A stretch of DNA of 8,497 nucleotides from Alphaproteobacteria bacterium (GCA_027005635.1 JALTLI010000155.1:1-8497), one strand, 5' to 3'; shown: positions 1-6,525, counted from the stretch's first letter. Made by a program: numbers and translations. Notes: a model not told the origin generated them from the sequence alone.

Positions 1-609
1 AATGAAACAATAATTGATATAACACCAGAAAAAGTTGAAATTACCGGCTTTATTTCAGGCAGGCAAAAAATTGCCATGCTTTTATTTGCCTGCTTATTAA
101 TAGTAGCAGCATACAGCATAAGTAATAAAATGAATATAAAACCGTACGTTAGTAATAATACAATAAATAAAATATTTATTAAAAATAGTTATGATAAAAA
201 CCCTACACCTCAAACCCAAATATCTTTAGGTGAAAAAATACCTGTAAAGGGTTATTTATCTTCTTCTGTAAACAATACATTAATTACTATGCAACATAAC
301 ATGGATAAAATAAGTAAATCACTAGATAAACAGCAAGCGATTAATATTATTACCCATGAACTTTATAAAAGCAGTAACGGCAATAAATCTCTTAGTAAAG
401 AAGAAAGCAGAGAACTATTACTACGTGCAGGCTTTGCACCACCACAAGAAAAACAAGTAGTAAAACTTCCTAAATTAAAGAAAATAGATCCAAAAGAAGG
501 AATAGAACTCACTAAAGGTATTGCCAAAGAGCTTATCCGTGATGAAGTTCAAGGTTTTATGTTAAAAGTCAAACTTGCCACTCAAGTTGGTGAATATCTA
601 TTTGAATAA
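1..609 (+). CDS. Unrecognised single-pass membrane protein, 5' end probably outside window
   Basis: The frame is open from the first base with no stop, so the gene probably begins upstream. The ATG at 76 is only the first ATG in view, and the upstream AGG around 61-63 is a weak, distant ribosome site. The visible part is about 202 residues. A short N-terminal stretch (NETIIDITPEK...) precedes one hydrophobic helix at roughly residues 28-42 (MLLFACLLIVAAYSI). A long, polar, Asn/Lys-rich region follows, with no cysteine or catalytic motif after the helix. The C-terminal third is Lys/Glu-rich and looks helical (KLPKLKKIDPKEGIELTKG). This suggests a bitopic protein with its bulk on one side of the membrane, probably outside. 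It converges on the minus-strand glycosyltransferase with 12 bases between the stop codons and no clear terminator. I do not recognise the family. That it is a real gene is fairly likely; its function is unknown. Confidence 0.6.
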   Translation, partial: NETIIDITPEKVEITGFISGRQKIAMLLFACLLIVAAYSISNKMNIKPYVSNNTINKIFIKNSYDKNPTPQTQISLGEKIPVKGYLSSSVNNTLITMQHNMDKISKSLDKQQAINIITHELYKSSNGNKSLSKEESRELLLRAGFAPPQEKQVVKLPKLKKIDPKEGIELTKGIAKELIRDEVQGFMLKVKLATQVGEYLFE

Positions 610-621
610 TATATTTAAAAA

Positions 622-1530
622 TTAAAAGTTTGAAGTTTGTGATGAAGGGCTAATGCCTTTAACTATTCTATCGTAGCGCTCTTCTACCATACCACCAATT
701 TCTTTAAAAGATGTTATATCTCCACATTCCAATCTTTCAATAATTTTATTTTGGAACATTTTAACTTCATGGTTAGTTATATATTTTTGCCAGTTTTGTA
801 TATCTTCTGCTAAAGCATGCCTAATTGAAGTACTAATAACAGGTGGTGTCATGTTATTTTCATGTAATAATGCTCTGCGTATTACGTATGGAATAAACAC
901 AATGTGCCCACCACTATTTAATAGCTCTATTAAATACGCTCCATTACCGCAAACTTTATATAAAGTACCGCTATATAATGGGAAACTTTCAAAGGTTTTT
1001 CTTCTAAATATTCCAGCACACGGGTGCGGATAAGTTGGGAACCAACGAGTCCCCTCCACAGGATCAATTTTAAAATGACCATCAGAATTAACACTAGGAA
1101 ATCTTTCAACTAATTGATAACGAATATCTATAGATTCGGTAACACCAAAAACTGCATGAAGTTCTTGATTTTCATCTAATATTTTAAGGAAAATTTCAGC
1201 ATTAGTTGGTAAATCATCGTCATCATCTTGAAAATAAATAAAGGGTAAATTTCCTTCATCAATTCCCTGTTGACGCAAATAATTCATATTGCCACGCTTG
1301 CCATCAATATTAATAATTTTTAAACGTGGTAAAGGGGTTACTCCAGCAATAGAATTATACCAAGAGCGTAATTTTTCAACTTCCTCAGACATTTCATCAA
1401 AAACTATAGTAAACTTGCTTTTTAACCAAAATAAAGGATTTTTTTGGGTATCCATAATCACTTTTTGCACAGCACTTGCACCCCTTCTAGAGACAATAAC
1501 AATATCAATTCCTTGCTGAACTAATGACAT
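622..1530 (-). CDS. Glycosyltransferase, GT-A / family 2-like
   Basis: A 302-residue soluble protein, probably transferring a sugar from a nucleotide-sugar donor to a cell-surface glycan; donor and acceptor cannot be told. It begins with a beta strand typical of GT-A folds (IDIVIVSRRG, residues 8-17). Later comes YFQDDDDDLP (residues 99-108), an acidic run preceded by hydrophobic residues and placed where family 2 enzymes carry the DxD-type metal and nucleotide site. The second half has PHPCAGIFRRKTF (168-180) and, after the hydrophobic VFIPYVIRRALLHENN, a histidine (about 223) that may be catalytic. There is no membrane helix. A GTG three codons earlier (1539) is possible, but neither start has a good Shine-Dalgarno; the ATG at 1530 is preferred because it directly precedes the fold. 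The gene lies 87-96 bases downstream of cca with its own candidate promoter. Family assignment is moderately sure, specificity unknown. Confidence 0.6.
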   Translation of the reverse strand: MSLVQQGIDIVIVSRRGASAVQKVIMDTQKNPLFWLKSKFTIVFDEMSEEVEKLRSWYNSIAGVTPLPRLKIINIDGKRGNMNYLRQQGIDEGNLPFIYFQDDDDDLPTNAEIFLKILDENQELHAVFGVTESIDIRYQLVERFPSVNSDGHFKIDPVEGTRWFPTYPHPCAGIFRRKTFESFPLYSGTLYKVCGNGAYLIELLNSGGHIVFIPYVIRRALLHENNMTPPVISTSIRHALAEDIQNWQKYITNHEVKMFQNKIIERLECGDITSFKEIGGMVEERYDRIVKGISPSSQTSNF

Positions 1531-1575
1531 AAAGACCACTTTTTATTTATATAAATTTATGAAAAACTTTAACCT

Positions 1576-1581
1576 ATTATA
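1576..1581 (-). promoter_or_regulatory. Candidate -10 box for the glycosyltransferase gene
   Basis: The minus strand reads a perfect TATAAT here, in the spacer between cca and the glycosyltransferase gene. It would start transcription about 35-40 bases before the ATG. No good -35 box lies at 16-18 bases, so in this AT-rich DNA the match could be chance. If real, the glycosyltransferase is transcribed separately from the cca cluster. Confidence 0.35.
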
Positions 1582-1626
1582 TTCAATAATAAAAGTACAA
1601 ATTAAATTACTATAACTTTAACTTTA

Positions 1627-2739
1627 CTACAAAATATTCTGTAATATATCTTTTTTATCAGGGAAATTATTTTCTGCCCACCATTTTTCAGCTTTCTTTA
1701 ATGCAAAACCCAACTCTTCTCCTTCTGTATATCCTTGTTTTATTAAATCTTTACCAGTTAGCGGAAATATTTGTTCTTTTTGCTTAATAACTTCATCTGC
1801 CCAGTTATTATATTTTTGTTGATCAGTTTTTATTGCCATATACCTTAATATATCCACACATATTTCTTTACCTAAAAAGTAGCTTTTTTCAGCTAAATTA
1901 CTTTCTGTAAAATGGGTATTTTCACTTTTTGCCATATTTTTAAAATATTGTTTTTGAATATTTGAAAATACAAAATATCTATTTTTAGCAATATTTTTAC
2001 CACCTAAGCTATATAAGCGCAATATAGGCTTTGCAGGTAATTTAGCTACTTGCTTTATACCACCATACAACTTAAGCACCTTTAAGACTTTTGTTTTTTC
2101 CATAATACTAAGCGTATTCATTATATTTTCTACTGCTAGTATTTTACATATTTCACAAGTAATTCTTTCAGCTGATAATTTAGTTAATAACTTAGATTTA
2201 TTTTCTAAAATGGTTAATAGCTCATCACTTACTTTATGCTTAGAGTATCTTGCATAAAATCTAAAAAAACGTAATATTCGTAAATAATCTTCATCTATAC
2301 GCTTATTTGCATCACCAATAAACCTTATTATACCATTGTTTAAATCTTCTACACCACCTATAAAATCTATTATTTCACCATTTGGTTGAGCGTATAATGC
2401 ATTAAAAGTAAAATCTCTACGCATAGCATCTTCAGCAAAACTGTCACTAAATACAACTTCAGCATGACGCCCGTCAGTTTTTATATCTTTTCTTGCAGTT
2501 GTTATTTCAAATTTTTGCTTATTATAAATAGCAGTTAACGTACCATGTTCAATACCTGTTGGAATAACTTTAATATTTTCATTTTCAAGTAATATAGTAA
2601 CTTTATCTGGCGTATTTAATGTGACAATATCAATATCTTGGCTGTTTACACCTAAAATTGAGTCTCTTACAAAACCACCAACTAACATGCATGGCTGTAA
2701 AATTTTTAGAATGTGTTTTAGTTCATTAGATAGTTTCAT
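1627..2739 (-). CDS. cca: CCA tRNA nucleotidyltransferase
   Basis: Adds or repairs the 3' CCA of tRNAs using CTP and ATP without a template; cytoplasmic, 370 residues, normal for class II bacterial enzymes. The nucleotidyltransferase head domain is complete: LVGGFVRDSILG (19-30), the metal-binding pair in DIDIV (Asp35 and Asp37), RKD (83-85), RRDFTFNAL (107-115) and DFIGGVEDL (125-133). The neck follows with EDYLRILRFFRF (150-161) and SAERI. The C-terminal tail PLTGKDLIKQGYTEGEELG plus KAEKWW is typical of alphaproteobacterial members as I remember them. The ATG overlaps the stop of the upstream small membrane protein by one base (TAATG), and an AGGA at 2746-2749 sits six bases before it. It is the last gene of the prepilin-peptidase cluster. 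The one tRNA in this window already encodes CCA, so here the enzyme may mainly repair. Confidence 0.95.
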   Translation of the reverse strand: MKLSNELKHILKILQPCMLVGGFVRDSILGVNSQDIDIVTLNTPDKVTILLENENIKVIPTGIEHGTLTAIYNKQKFEITTARKDIKTDGRHAEVVFSDSFAEDAMRRDFTFNALYAQPNGEIIDFIGGVEDLNNGIIRFIGDANKRIDEDYLRILRFFRFYARYSKHKVSDELLTILENKSKLLTKLSAERITCEICKILAVENIMNTLSIMEKTKVLKVLKLYGGIKQVAKLPAKPILRLYSLGGKNIAKNRYFVFSNIQKQYFKNMAKSENTHFTESNLAEKSYFLGKEICVDILRYMAIKTDQQKYNNWADEVIKQKEQIFPLTGKDLIKQGYTEGEELGFALKKAEKWWAENNFPDKKDILQNIL

Positions 2740-2993
2740 TAATAATCCTGTGAAATAGATGGATTATCTGCCTTCCACTCAATATTTTCATCTACACCAA
2801 TAAATCTATAAGTAATAAGCGCGCTAACCAATAATAAAACACCTATAAATAATAACTTAGTTACTGGAAATTTATACTCAGGTAACGGTTTTTTATATAC
2901 TTTGTTCCAAACTCTAATCACATAAATTTTAAATGCCCACAATAAAAATGGTAAAGATATATTTACAATTGTTAAAATAACTAAACGTAACAT
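2739..2993 (-). CDS. Small two-helix inner-membrane protein, DUF6111-like
   Basis: An 84-residue protein with two hydrophobic helices, roughly residues 3-24 (LVILTIVNISLPFLLWAF) and 46-64 (LLFIGVLLLVSALITYRF). They are joined by a basic loop rich in Lys and Arg (VWNKVYKKPLPEYK), which by the positive-inside rule should be cytoplasmic, leaving both ends outside. No catalytic residues are seen. Size, topology, the MLRL start and the position directly before cca recall the alphaproteobacterial DUF6111 family; this comes from memory and no search was run. The start ATG overlaps the TGA of the prepilin peptidase gene by one base (TGATG) and its own stop overlaps the cca ATG, so translation of all three is probably coupled. 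Function unknown. Confidence 0.75.
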   Translation of the reverse strand: MLRLVILTIVNISLPFLLWAFKIYVIRVWNKVYKKPLPEYKFPVTKLLFIGVLLLVSALITYRFIGVDENIEWKADNPSISQDY

Positions 2994-3613
2994 CAGCCTA
3001 TTATTCCTTGTATTAAAGCTTTTCTAGCTTGTAATATTAATGCCCAAATTTGCATGTCATATAATAACATAAACCAGCCACCAACTGCCAAAAATGGACC
3101 AAATGGTAATGGAGAAGAAGTTTTTGTACCTGTAAAAATCATACGCAAAATAAAAACAGGTATAGCAACAAAACTACTAATTAATAACAAAGGAGGCAAA
3201 CTAGAAGCACCAACCCAAGCACCAAGCATAGCTAAAAATTTAACATCACCAAAACCAAGACCGTGGTATCCGCGTATTTTAAAAAATATAAAAGATATCA
3301 TAAAAAACAAACCAAAACCTAACCCAGCACCTAAAAAAGTATTCAGCCAACCTTGCCCCATAACAGTTGGAGCAGCAATTAAACCAATTAAAATAGCAGG
3401 AAACATTAATATATCTGGCAAAATATAGTGTTTTAAATCAACAAAAGTAAATACAACCAAAAAAGCCCCAAAAATTACCGAGCCAACAAAAGGTAAACTA
3501 TAAGCAAAATGTAGATAACTCCAAGTACAAACCAACAAAATGGCCACATAAAAAAGTGGTTTTTTTATAACCTCCCTAATGGCTAAAATTTCAGATTTAT
3601 CTATTTCAAACAT
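2993..3613 (-). CDS. Type A24 prepilin peptidase lacking the usual N-terminal domain
   Basis: A polytopic aspartyl peptidase that should cut the leader of type IV pilin-like or pseudopilin proteins at the cytoplasmic face of the inner membrane. Both catalytic aspartates are visible: Asp59 in FVDLKHYILPD and Asp123 in the family signature GLGFGDVKFLAMLGAW. The downstream PLPFGPFLAVGGW (168-180) is also typical of the PilD branch. Most of the 206 residues are membrane helices. PilD proteins are usually about 250-290 residues, with a cytosolic domain carrying a four-cysteine motif and the N-methylation activity; here only about 18 residues precede the first helix and that domain is absent. An in-frame TGA two codons before the ATG shows that it is not simply mis-started. 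There is no strong Shine-Dalgarno. No pilin genes are in the window. First gene of a cluster with the DUF6111-like gene and cca. Confidence 0.88.
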   Translation of the reverse strand: MFEIDKSEILAIREVIKKPLFYVAILLVCTWSYLHFAYSLPFVGSVIFGAFLVVFTFVDLKHYILPDILMFPAILIGLIAAPTVMGQGWLNTFLGAGLGFGLFFMISFIFFKIRGYHGLGFGDVKFLAMLGAWVGASSLPPLLLISSFVAIPVFILRMIFTGTKTSSPLPFGPFLAVGGWFMLLYDMQIWALILQARKALIQGIIG

Positions 3614-3647
3614 TAATCATTTATACTTTTTTATTATTTTTTTTAAA

Positions 3648-3653
3648 ATTATA
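3648..3653 (-). promoter_or_regulatory. Candidate -10 box for the prepilin peptidase-cca cluster
   Basis: The minus strand reads a perfect TATAAT 34 bases before the prepilin peptidase ATG, with TTGTAT (3669-3674) as a weak -35 at a short 15-base spacing. It lies in the divergent space shared with tRNA-Arg and would give a leader of roughly 25-30 bases. AT richness makes chance matches common. Confidence 0.4.
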
Positions 3654-3684
3654 CACTTTTTAAACTAAATACAACACTTAATAC

Positions 3685-3713
3685 TTGCAGAGAGCAAATC
3701 TTTCTGTTAAAAA
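3685..3713 (+). promoter_or_regulatory. Candidate promoter of tRNA-Arg
   Basis: TTGCAG (3685-3690) and TAAAAA (3708-3713) are 17 bases apart, and the mature tRNA begins 11 bases after the second box. The geometry fits a sigma70-type tRNA promoter, but the boxes match consensus at only three and four of six positions. Confidence 0.3.
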
Positions 3714-3724
3714 CCTAATCAAGT

Positions 3725-3801
<77 letters not shown>

Positions 3802-4155
3802 TTTAGTCTTAAGTTTATATCAATACAGAGAACACCTCCCAACAATAACCGCTGTCAGCGGAGTTTTGCATATGTGATTTTTCTAAGGGACTAGAGAGAA
3901 CAATATTTTAGCATGAATTATTGCGGTTTTCTCTACGACCTGATTTTAAGTCCTTCGGAATTTTAGTTTTTTAGAAATTGCAATGGCAAATTTAGCTGAT
4001 AATATAGCAATTTAACTTAACAACTTTACGGTTAAGAAATTTACAAATTGATAGGATTTAATTACAATAGCTCCATCTCGTACACGTTTTGTATAGTAAG
4101 GAACTATAATTTTAACTTTATCTGTATAAATAACTGAATAGCCCCAAGAAAGTAT
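3802..4155. other. 354-base stretch without a convincing gene; possible gene relic
   Basis: No convincing start-to-stop gene was found on either strand. On the minus strand the frame of the neighbouring broken gene continues past its TAA for 47 sense codons (down to 4012) and includes GYSVIYTD, resembling GYSVYTD inside that gene. A small GC hairpin lies at 3849-3861. The octamer AGAGAACA occurs at 3827-3834 and again at about 3895-3902, probably by chance. Together with the tRNA on one side and a broken gene on the other, this looks like decayed DNA, but that is inference. Confidence 0.5.
3849..3865 (+). terminator. Weak candidate terminator downstream of tRNA-Arg
   Basis: CCGCT (3849-3853) and AGCGG (3857-3861) form a five-pair GC-rich hairpin with a three-base loop, the only GC-rich one in the stretch. 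It is followed by AGTTTTGC, a short T run. It lies 48 bases after the tRNA end. The T run is poor, so this is weak. Confidence 0.25.
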
Positions 4156-5202
4156 TTACCCAGACATTCCAGCTACTAACACAGTATCTTCTTGCTCAAT
4201 TTCTTGCTCTGGTTCTTTTAGGCGTGTTTGTATATCATCATCTAATGATTCAAGCGGTGTTTTTTCTTTCACGCCCCACTTATCTAGCCCTTTTTCAGTA
4301 AATTTTAATCTTACATTATGAAAACTTTCATCACCATATTGTTCAACATTATTTTCATCTTCTTGAACTGTCATGTAACCACGATCTGCAAATGCTTTTA
4401 CAAATTTATATGATGTTTCTTCACGCATTCTTGCTTCAAATGGTCTATCCACAAAATTTTCTGCCAATTCACCCATAATCTCATTACCTACACGTAACGG
4501 TAATTGACCGTCAGATGCAATATCTTCTACATCTGTCGCAGTATAAATCATATAGCCATCTGCACCGTCATCTTCTTTATTCCAAGTCATGACAGCTGGT
4601 TCTGTTCCTATATACTCAGTTAATCCTTCCCAATTCTCAATATTATTATCATTTATATCCTGAAAAGATTCTGGATATACAGTACTTTCAACTTTTAATA
4701 TATGATCAACAATATTTTGTTTTTCTATTTCTTCTATTTCATTTTGTTCCGCAATTAATTTAGATGTATCAAATTCAACTTCATCTAGTTCTTTGTTTTT
4801 TAATTTAATTATAGTATCAGAATCTGTATATACTGAATAACCATCTGGTGTTTTAGGTACATCAAAAGGTCTTTCCATTCTATCACCTATAATAGCAACA
4901 TCTGAATGTTGAGTACCTAAATAAGTATTCGCAATACCTAGTTTACCAGTAGAATTATTAGCAGCTTGTTGATACAAACTTAAAACACGTTTTGATGTAT
5001 CTTGCCCCATACTTTCAGTCATTTCAATATTATCTAGAACTAATGAATCACCTTGCCCTTCTTCTGATCTCCAAACCCATGAAACTGCAATTATCTCATC
5101 ATTTTTTTCTACTGCCCAAAAAGCACCATTAGGGCTTTCTTGACCATGCCATGCACAACTACTTCCAACACTATCTGGATGTTGACAACAACCTGTCGGC
5201 AC
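4156..5202 (-). CDS. Main open frame of a broken CCQH/CAWHG acetyltransferase-like gene
   Basis: The longest open frame, counted from a GTG, gives 348 residues, but this is unlikely to be the true start: there is no Shine-Dalgarno, and the frame stays open to a TGA at 5284-5286. The first residues are the conserved-looking CCQH (5-8) and SCAWHG (15-20), with Cys and His spaced as if to bind metal. Then follow GAFWAVEKNDEIIAVSWVWR (26-45) and LVLDNIE (54-60), which resemble the central strands of GNAT-type acyltransferases. A second similar half follows a Glu-rich linker (150-165): VESTVYPESF (171-180), TEPAVMTW, GYMIYTATD (216-224) and MREETSYKFVKAFADRGY (259-276). The C-terminus is acidic. 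I recall similar CCQH...CAxHG proteins in bacteria but cannot name the family. An in-frame relic may extend beyond the stop to 4012. Probably a pseudogene fragment, or a gene split by sequencing error. Confidence 0.6.
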   Translation of the reverse strand: MPTGCCQHPDSVGSSCAWHGQESPNGAFWAVEKNDEIIAVSWVWRSEEGQGDSLVLDNIEMTESMGQDTSKRVLSLYQQAANNSTGKLGIANTYLGTQHSDVAIIGDRMERPFDVPKTPDGYSVYTDSDTIIKLKNKELDEVEFDTSKLIAEQNEIEEIEKQNIVDHILKVESTVYPESFQDINDNNIENWEGLTEYIGTEPAVMTWNKEDDGADGYMIYTATDVEDIASDGQLPLRVGNEIMGELAENFVDRPFEARMREETSYKFVKAFADRGYMTVQEDENNVEQYGDESFHNVRLKFTEKGLDKWGVKEKTPLESLDDDIQTRLKEPEQEIEQEDTVLVAGMSG

Positions 5203-5234
5203 ACCTGCGAATAACCCTCTTGGATCATCTTTTG

Positions 5235-5354
5235 CTAATTGAGATAAACAAAAACAGATGCTACTTTGTTTATATCTGGTACTTCATTAGAAAAATATAA
5301 TTCAACCTTGTTAGGTTGTGGTAGCCAAAAAACATTTTTGTTGTATGAGTGCAT
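5235..5354 (-). pseudogene. Out-of-frame 5' part of the same broken gene
   Basis: In another minus-strand frame an ATG at 5352-5354 opens a 39-codon reading (MHSYNKNVFWLPQPN..., then KVELYFSNEVPDINKVASVF) that stops at TAG 5235-5237. The frame of the main part, in the same place, continues SQLAKDDPRGLFAG into the CCQH motif. Adding one T to the TTT run (minus strand, 5246-5248) would join them smoothly as VFVLSQLAKDDPRGLFAG. A one-base deletion is therefore the simplest explanation. There is no Shine-Dalgarno before this ATG, and a TAA lies ten codons upstream (5382-5384), so the original 5' end may also be lost. Confidence 0.55.
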
Positions 5355-5380
5355 GGATTTATTATATATGTTGTATATAT
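5341..5380 (+). promoter_or_regulatory. Candidate promoter and AT dyad before the Nudix gene
   Basis: TTGTAT (5341-5346) and TATATA (5363-5368) are 16 bases apart, a weak sigma70-like pair. Overlapping the second box is a perfect inverted repeat: ATATAT (5364-5369), GTTGT, ATATAT (5375-5380). A dyad between -10 box and ribosome site is where a repressor could bind, but short AT repeats are common here by chance. Confidence 0.25.
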
Positions 5381-5390
5381 CTTATGCAAC

Positions 5391-5398
5391 AAAAGGAG
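5391..5398 (+). promoter_or_regulatory. Shine-Dalgarno that fixes the Nudix start
   Basis: AAAAGGAG ends seven bases before the ATG at 5406, an excellent ribosome site. The earlier in-frame ATG at 5349 has none, so the longer reading is rejected. Confidence 0.85.
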
Positions 5399-5405
5399 TA
5401 GTTCA

Positions 5406-5882
5406 ATGTTAGAAAGCTCAAGTAAAGACCTAACCTTACCAACACCAAATGGAGTATTTACCTTCCGTATCGGTTACCTAGCATTTAATGGTGATAAAAT
5501 TCTCCTTCAATATGACCCTAAAAATAACTATTGGTTTATTACAGGTGGAAGGGTGGAATTTGGTAATACCACATCTGAAACAGTGGCTAGGGAAGTTGCA
5601 GAAGAGCTTTCCTTGGATATCAGCAAAATGGAGCTGGCTGGTTTTATTGAAAACTTTTTTAGTTTGGATGGTGATAATTACCATGAAATTGCCGTTTACT
5701 ATCGGATCTGTCTCCCAGAGAATTTTGAATTACCTACAAAAGAGGCTTGCGGAAAACCTATTATATTGGGATGGCATAACTTGGAAGATTTAGAGGCTAT
5801 AGATATTAAGCCTGCACTCACAAAAGAGCTATGGAGTGGTTTTCAGCAAGGGTTTACGCATTATGTGCAAAGGCCAGATTGA
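5406..5882 (+). CDS. Nudix hydrolase
   Basis: A 158-residue soluble enzyme expected to cleave a nucleoside diphosphate linked to another moiety (NDP-X), using Mg2+ or Mn2+; the substrate cannot be read from the sequence. The Nudix box starts at GGRVEFG (47-53) and continues to REVAEELSL (62-70), with the metal-binding Glu63, Glu66 and Glu67 intact. Two box positions differ from Gx5Ex7REUxEExGU: the first Glu is Asn54 and the Gly near the end is Ser69. Glu81 to Tyr99 contain the usual following strands. The strong Shine-Dalgarno supports this start. G+C over 5521-5880 is 39 percent by hand count, higher than most neighbouring genes, which may point to transfer. It is divergent from the broken gene and converges on the HAD gene with ten bases between. 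Nudix family nearly certain. Confidence 0.9.
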   Translation: MLESSSKDLTLPTPNGVFTFRIGYLAFNGDKILLQYDPKNNYWFITGGRVEFGNTTSETVAREVAEELSLDISKMELAGFIENFFSLDGDNYHEIAVYYRICLPENFELPTKEACGKPIILGWHNLEDLEAIDIKPALTKELWSGFQQGFTHYVQRPD

Positions 5883-5894
5883 CAATCTTTTTTT
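5876..5894 (+). terminator. Candidate intrinsic terminator of the Nudix gene
   Basis: AGATT (5876-5880), loop GAC and AATCT (5884-5888) form a short hairpin that runs into seven consecutive T (5888-5894). The stop codon TGA lies inside it. The stem has only five pairs, one of them G-C, so it is weak, but its position between two convergent genes fits. Confidence 0.4.
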
Positions 5895-6525
5895 ATAAAA
5901 TACTTTTAATAAATGGGTGATTTGTAAAATCATCAACAGTATTAAATTGAACTGCTTCCCACCCATGTTTTATAGCACCTTCTACAACGTTTGGAGTATC
6001 ATCAAATAAGATAGGTTTTTCATTGCTTGATAGGTCTAATAATTCTGTAACTTTATTATAATAATGTTCACTAGGTTTTGTAGCACCTATACGTGCTGAG
6101 TGAAAAATATCCTCAAAATAATTTTCAAAGCCCATATTCTTCATTAAATATTCTGCACGGTTATGTTCTTGGTTTGTAGTAATAAAAAGTCGTACTTTGC
6201 CTGTTTCTTTAAGTGCTTTTATGTGCTGTAGTAAATCAGTGTTTATATTACTATCTTTTTTTAGCCAATAATCTATAACTTCTTGTGGGTCTCCATGAAA
6301 ACCAAGTTTTGGTAAGTCTTCCGCTAATGCTTCTTTTAAATCACGTTCACCGTTTATAACATTACGAAAAGTATCAAAAATGAATTCTTTGGTGAAACGT
6401 TCAGGGCATATTCCTAAATCTTCCTTTAAATCTTTATCCCAGCAAATTCTATATTTAGGGTTGGCGTGGTAGCCATGTACAAGTACACCATCTACATCAA
6501 ATAAAAGTATTTTCTTATTTGTCAT
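5893..6525 (-). CDS. HAD-superfamily phosphatase (subfamily IA-like)
   Basis: A 210-residue cytoplasmic phosphohydrolase with all four HAD motifs: DVDGVL (10-15; nucleophile Asp10, acid/base Asp12), FITTNQ (114-119), Lys150 in ATKPSEHYY and FDDTPN (174-179; Asp175, Asp176). The stretch between motifs I and II (about 16-110) is a helical cap, as in subfamily I. TTN in motif II and the DDT pattern resemble sugar-phosphate or nucleotide phosphatases, but the substrate is open. The ATG at 6525 is chosen over the in-frame ATG at 6540 because AAGGA (6533-6537) lies seven bases before it and inside the longer reading. It overlaps the end of the diguanylate cyclase gene by 11 bases and is the last gene of that operon. 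Confidence 0.9.
   Translation of the reverse strand: MTNKKILLFDVDGVLVHGYHANPKYRICWDKDLKEDLGICPERFTKEFIFDTFRNVINGERDLKEALAEDLPKLGFHGDPQEVIDYWLKKDSNINTDLLQHIKALKETGKVRLFITTNQEHNRAEYLMKNMGFENYFEDIFHSARIGATKPSEHYYNKVTELLDLSSNEKPILFDDTPNVVEGAIKHGWEAVQFNTVDDFTNHPFIKSIL

Noticed and set aside
3054..3428. Plus-strand 124-codon frame opposite the prepilin peptidase
   Set aside because: Its Lys/Pro/Asn-rich product is the shadow of membrane-helix codons on the other strand; the peptidase motifs show which strand is coding.
5303..5318. Inverted repeat CAACCT-TGTT-AGGTTG as terminator or operator
   Set aside because: It lies within the coding remains of the broken gene, lacks a T run, and six-base dyads arise easily by chance.
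5349..5405. Longer Nudix reading from the ATG at 5349, adding a hydrophobic N-terminus (MHGFIIYVVYILC)
   Set aside because: It looks like a signal or anchor, but it has no ribosome site and runs through the AT-rich promoter-like dyad, while the ATG at 5406 has an excellent Shine-Dalgarno.
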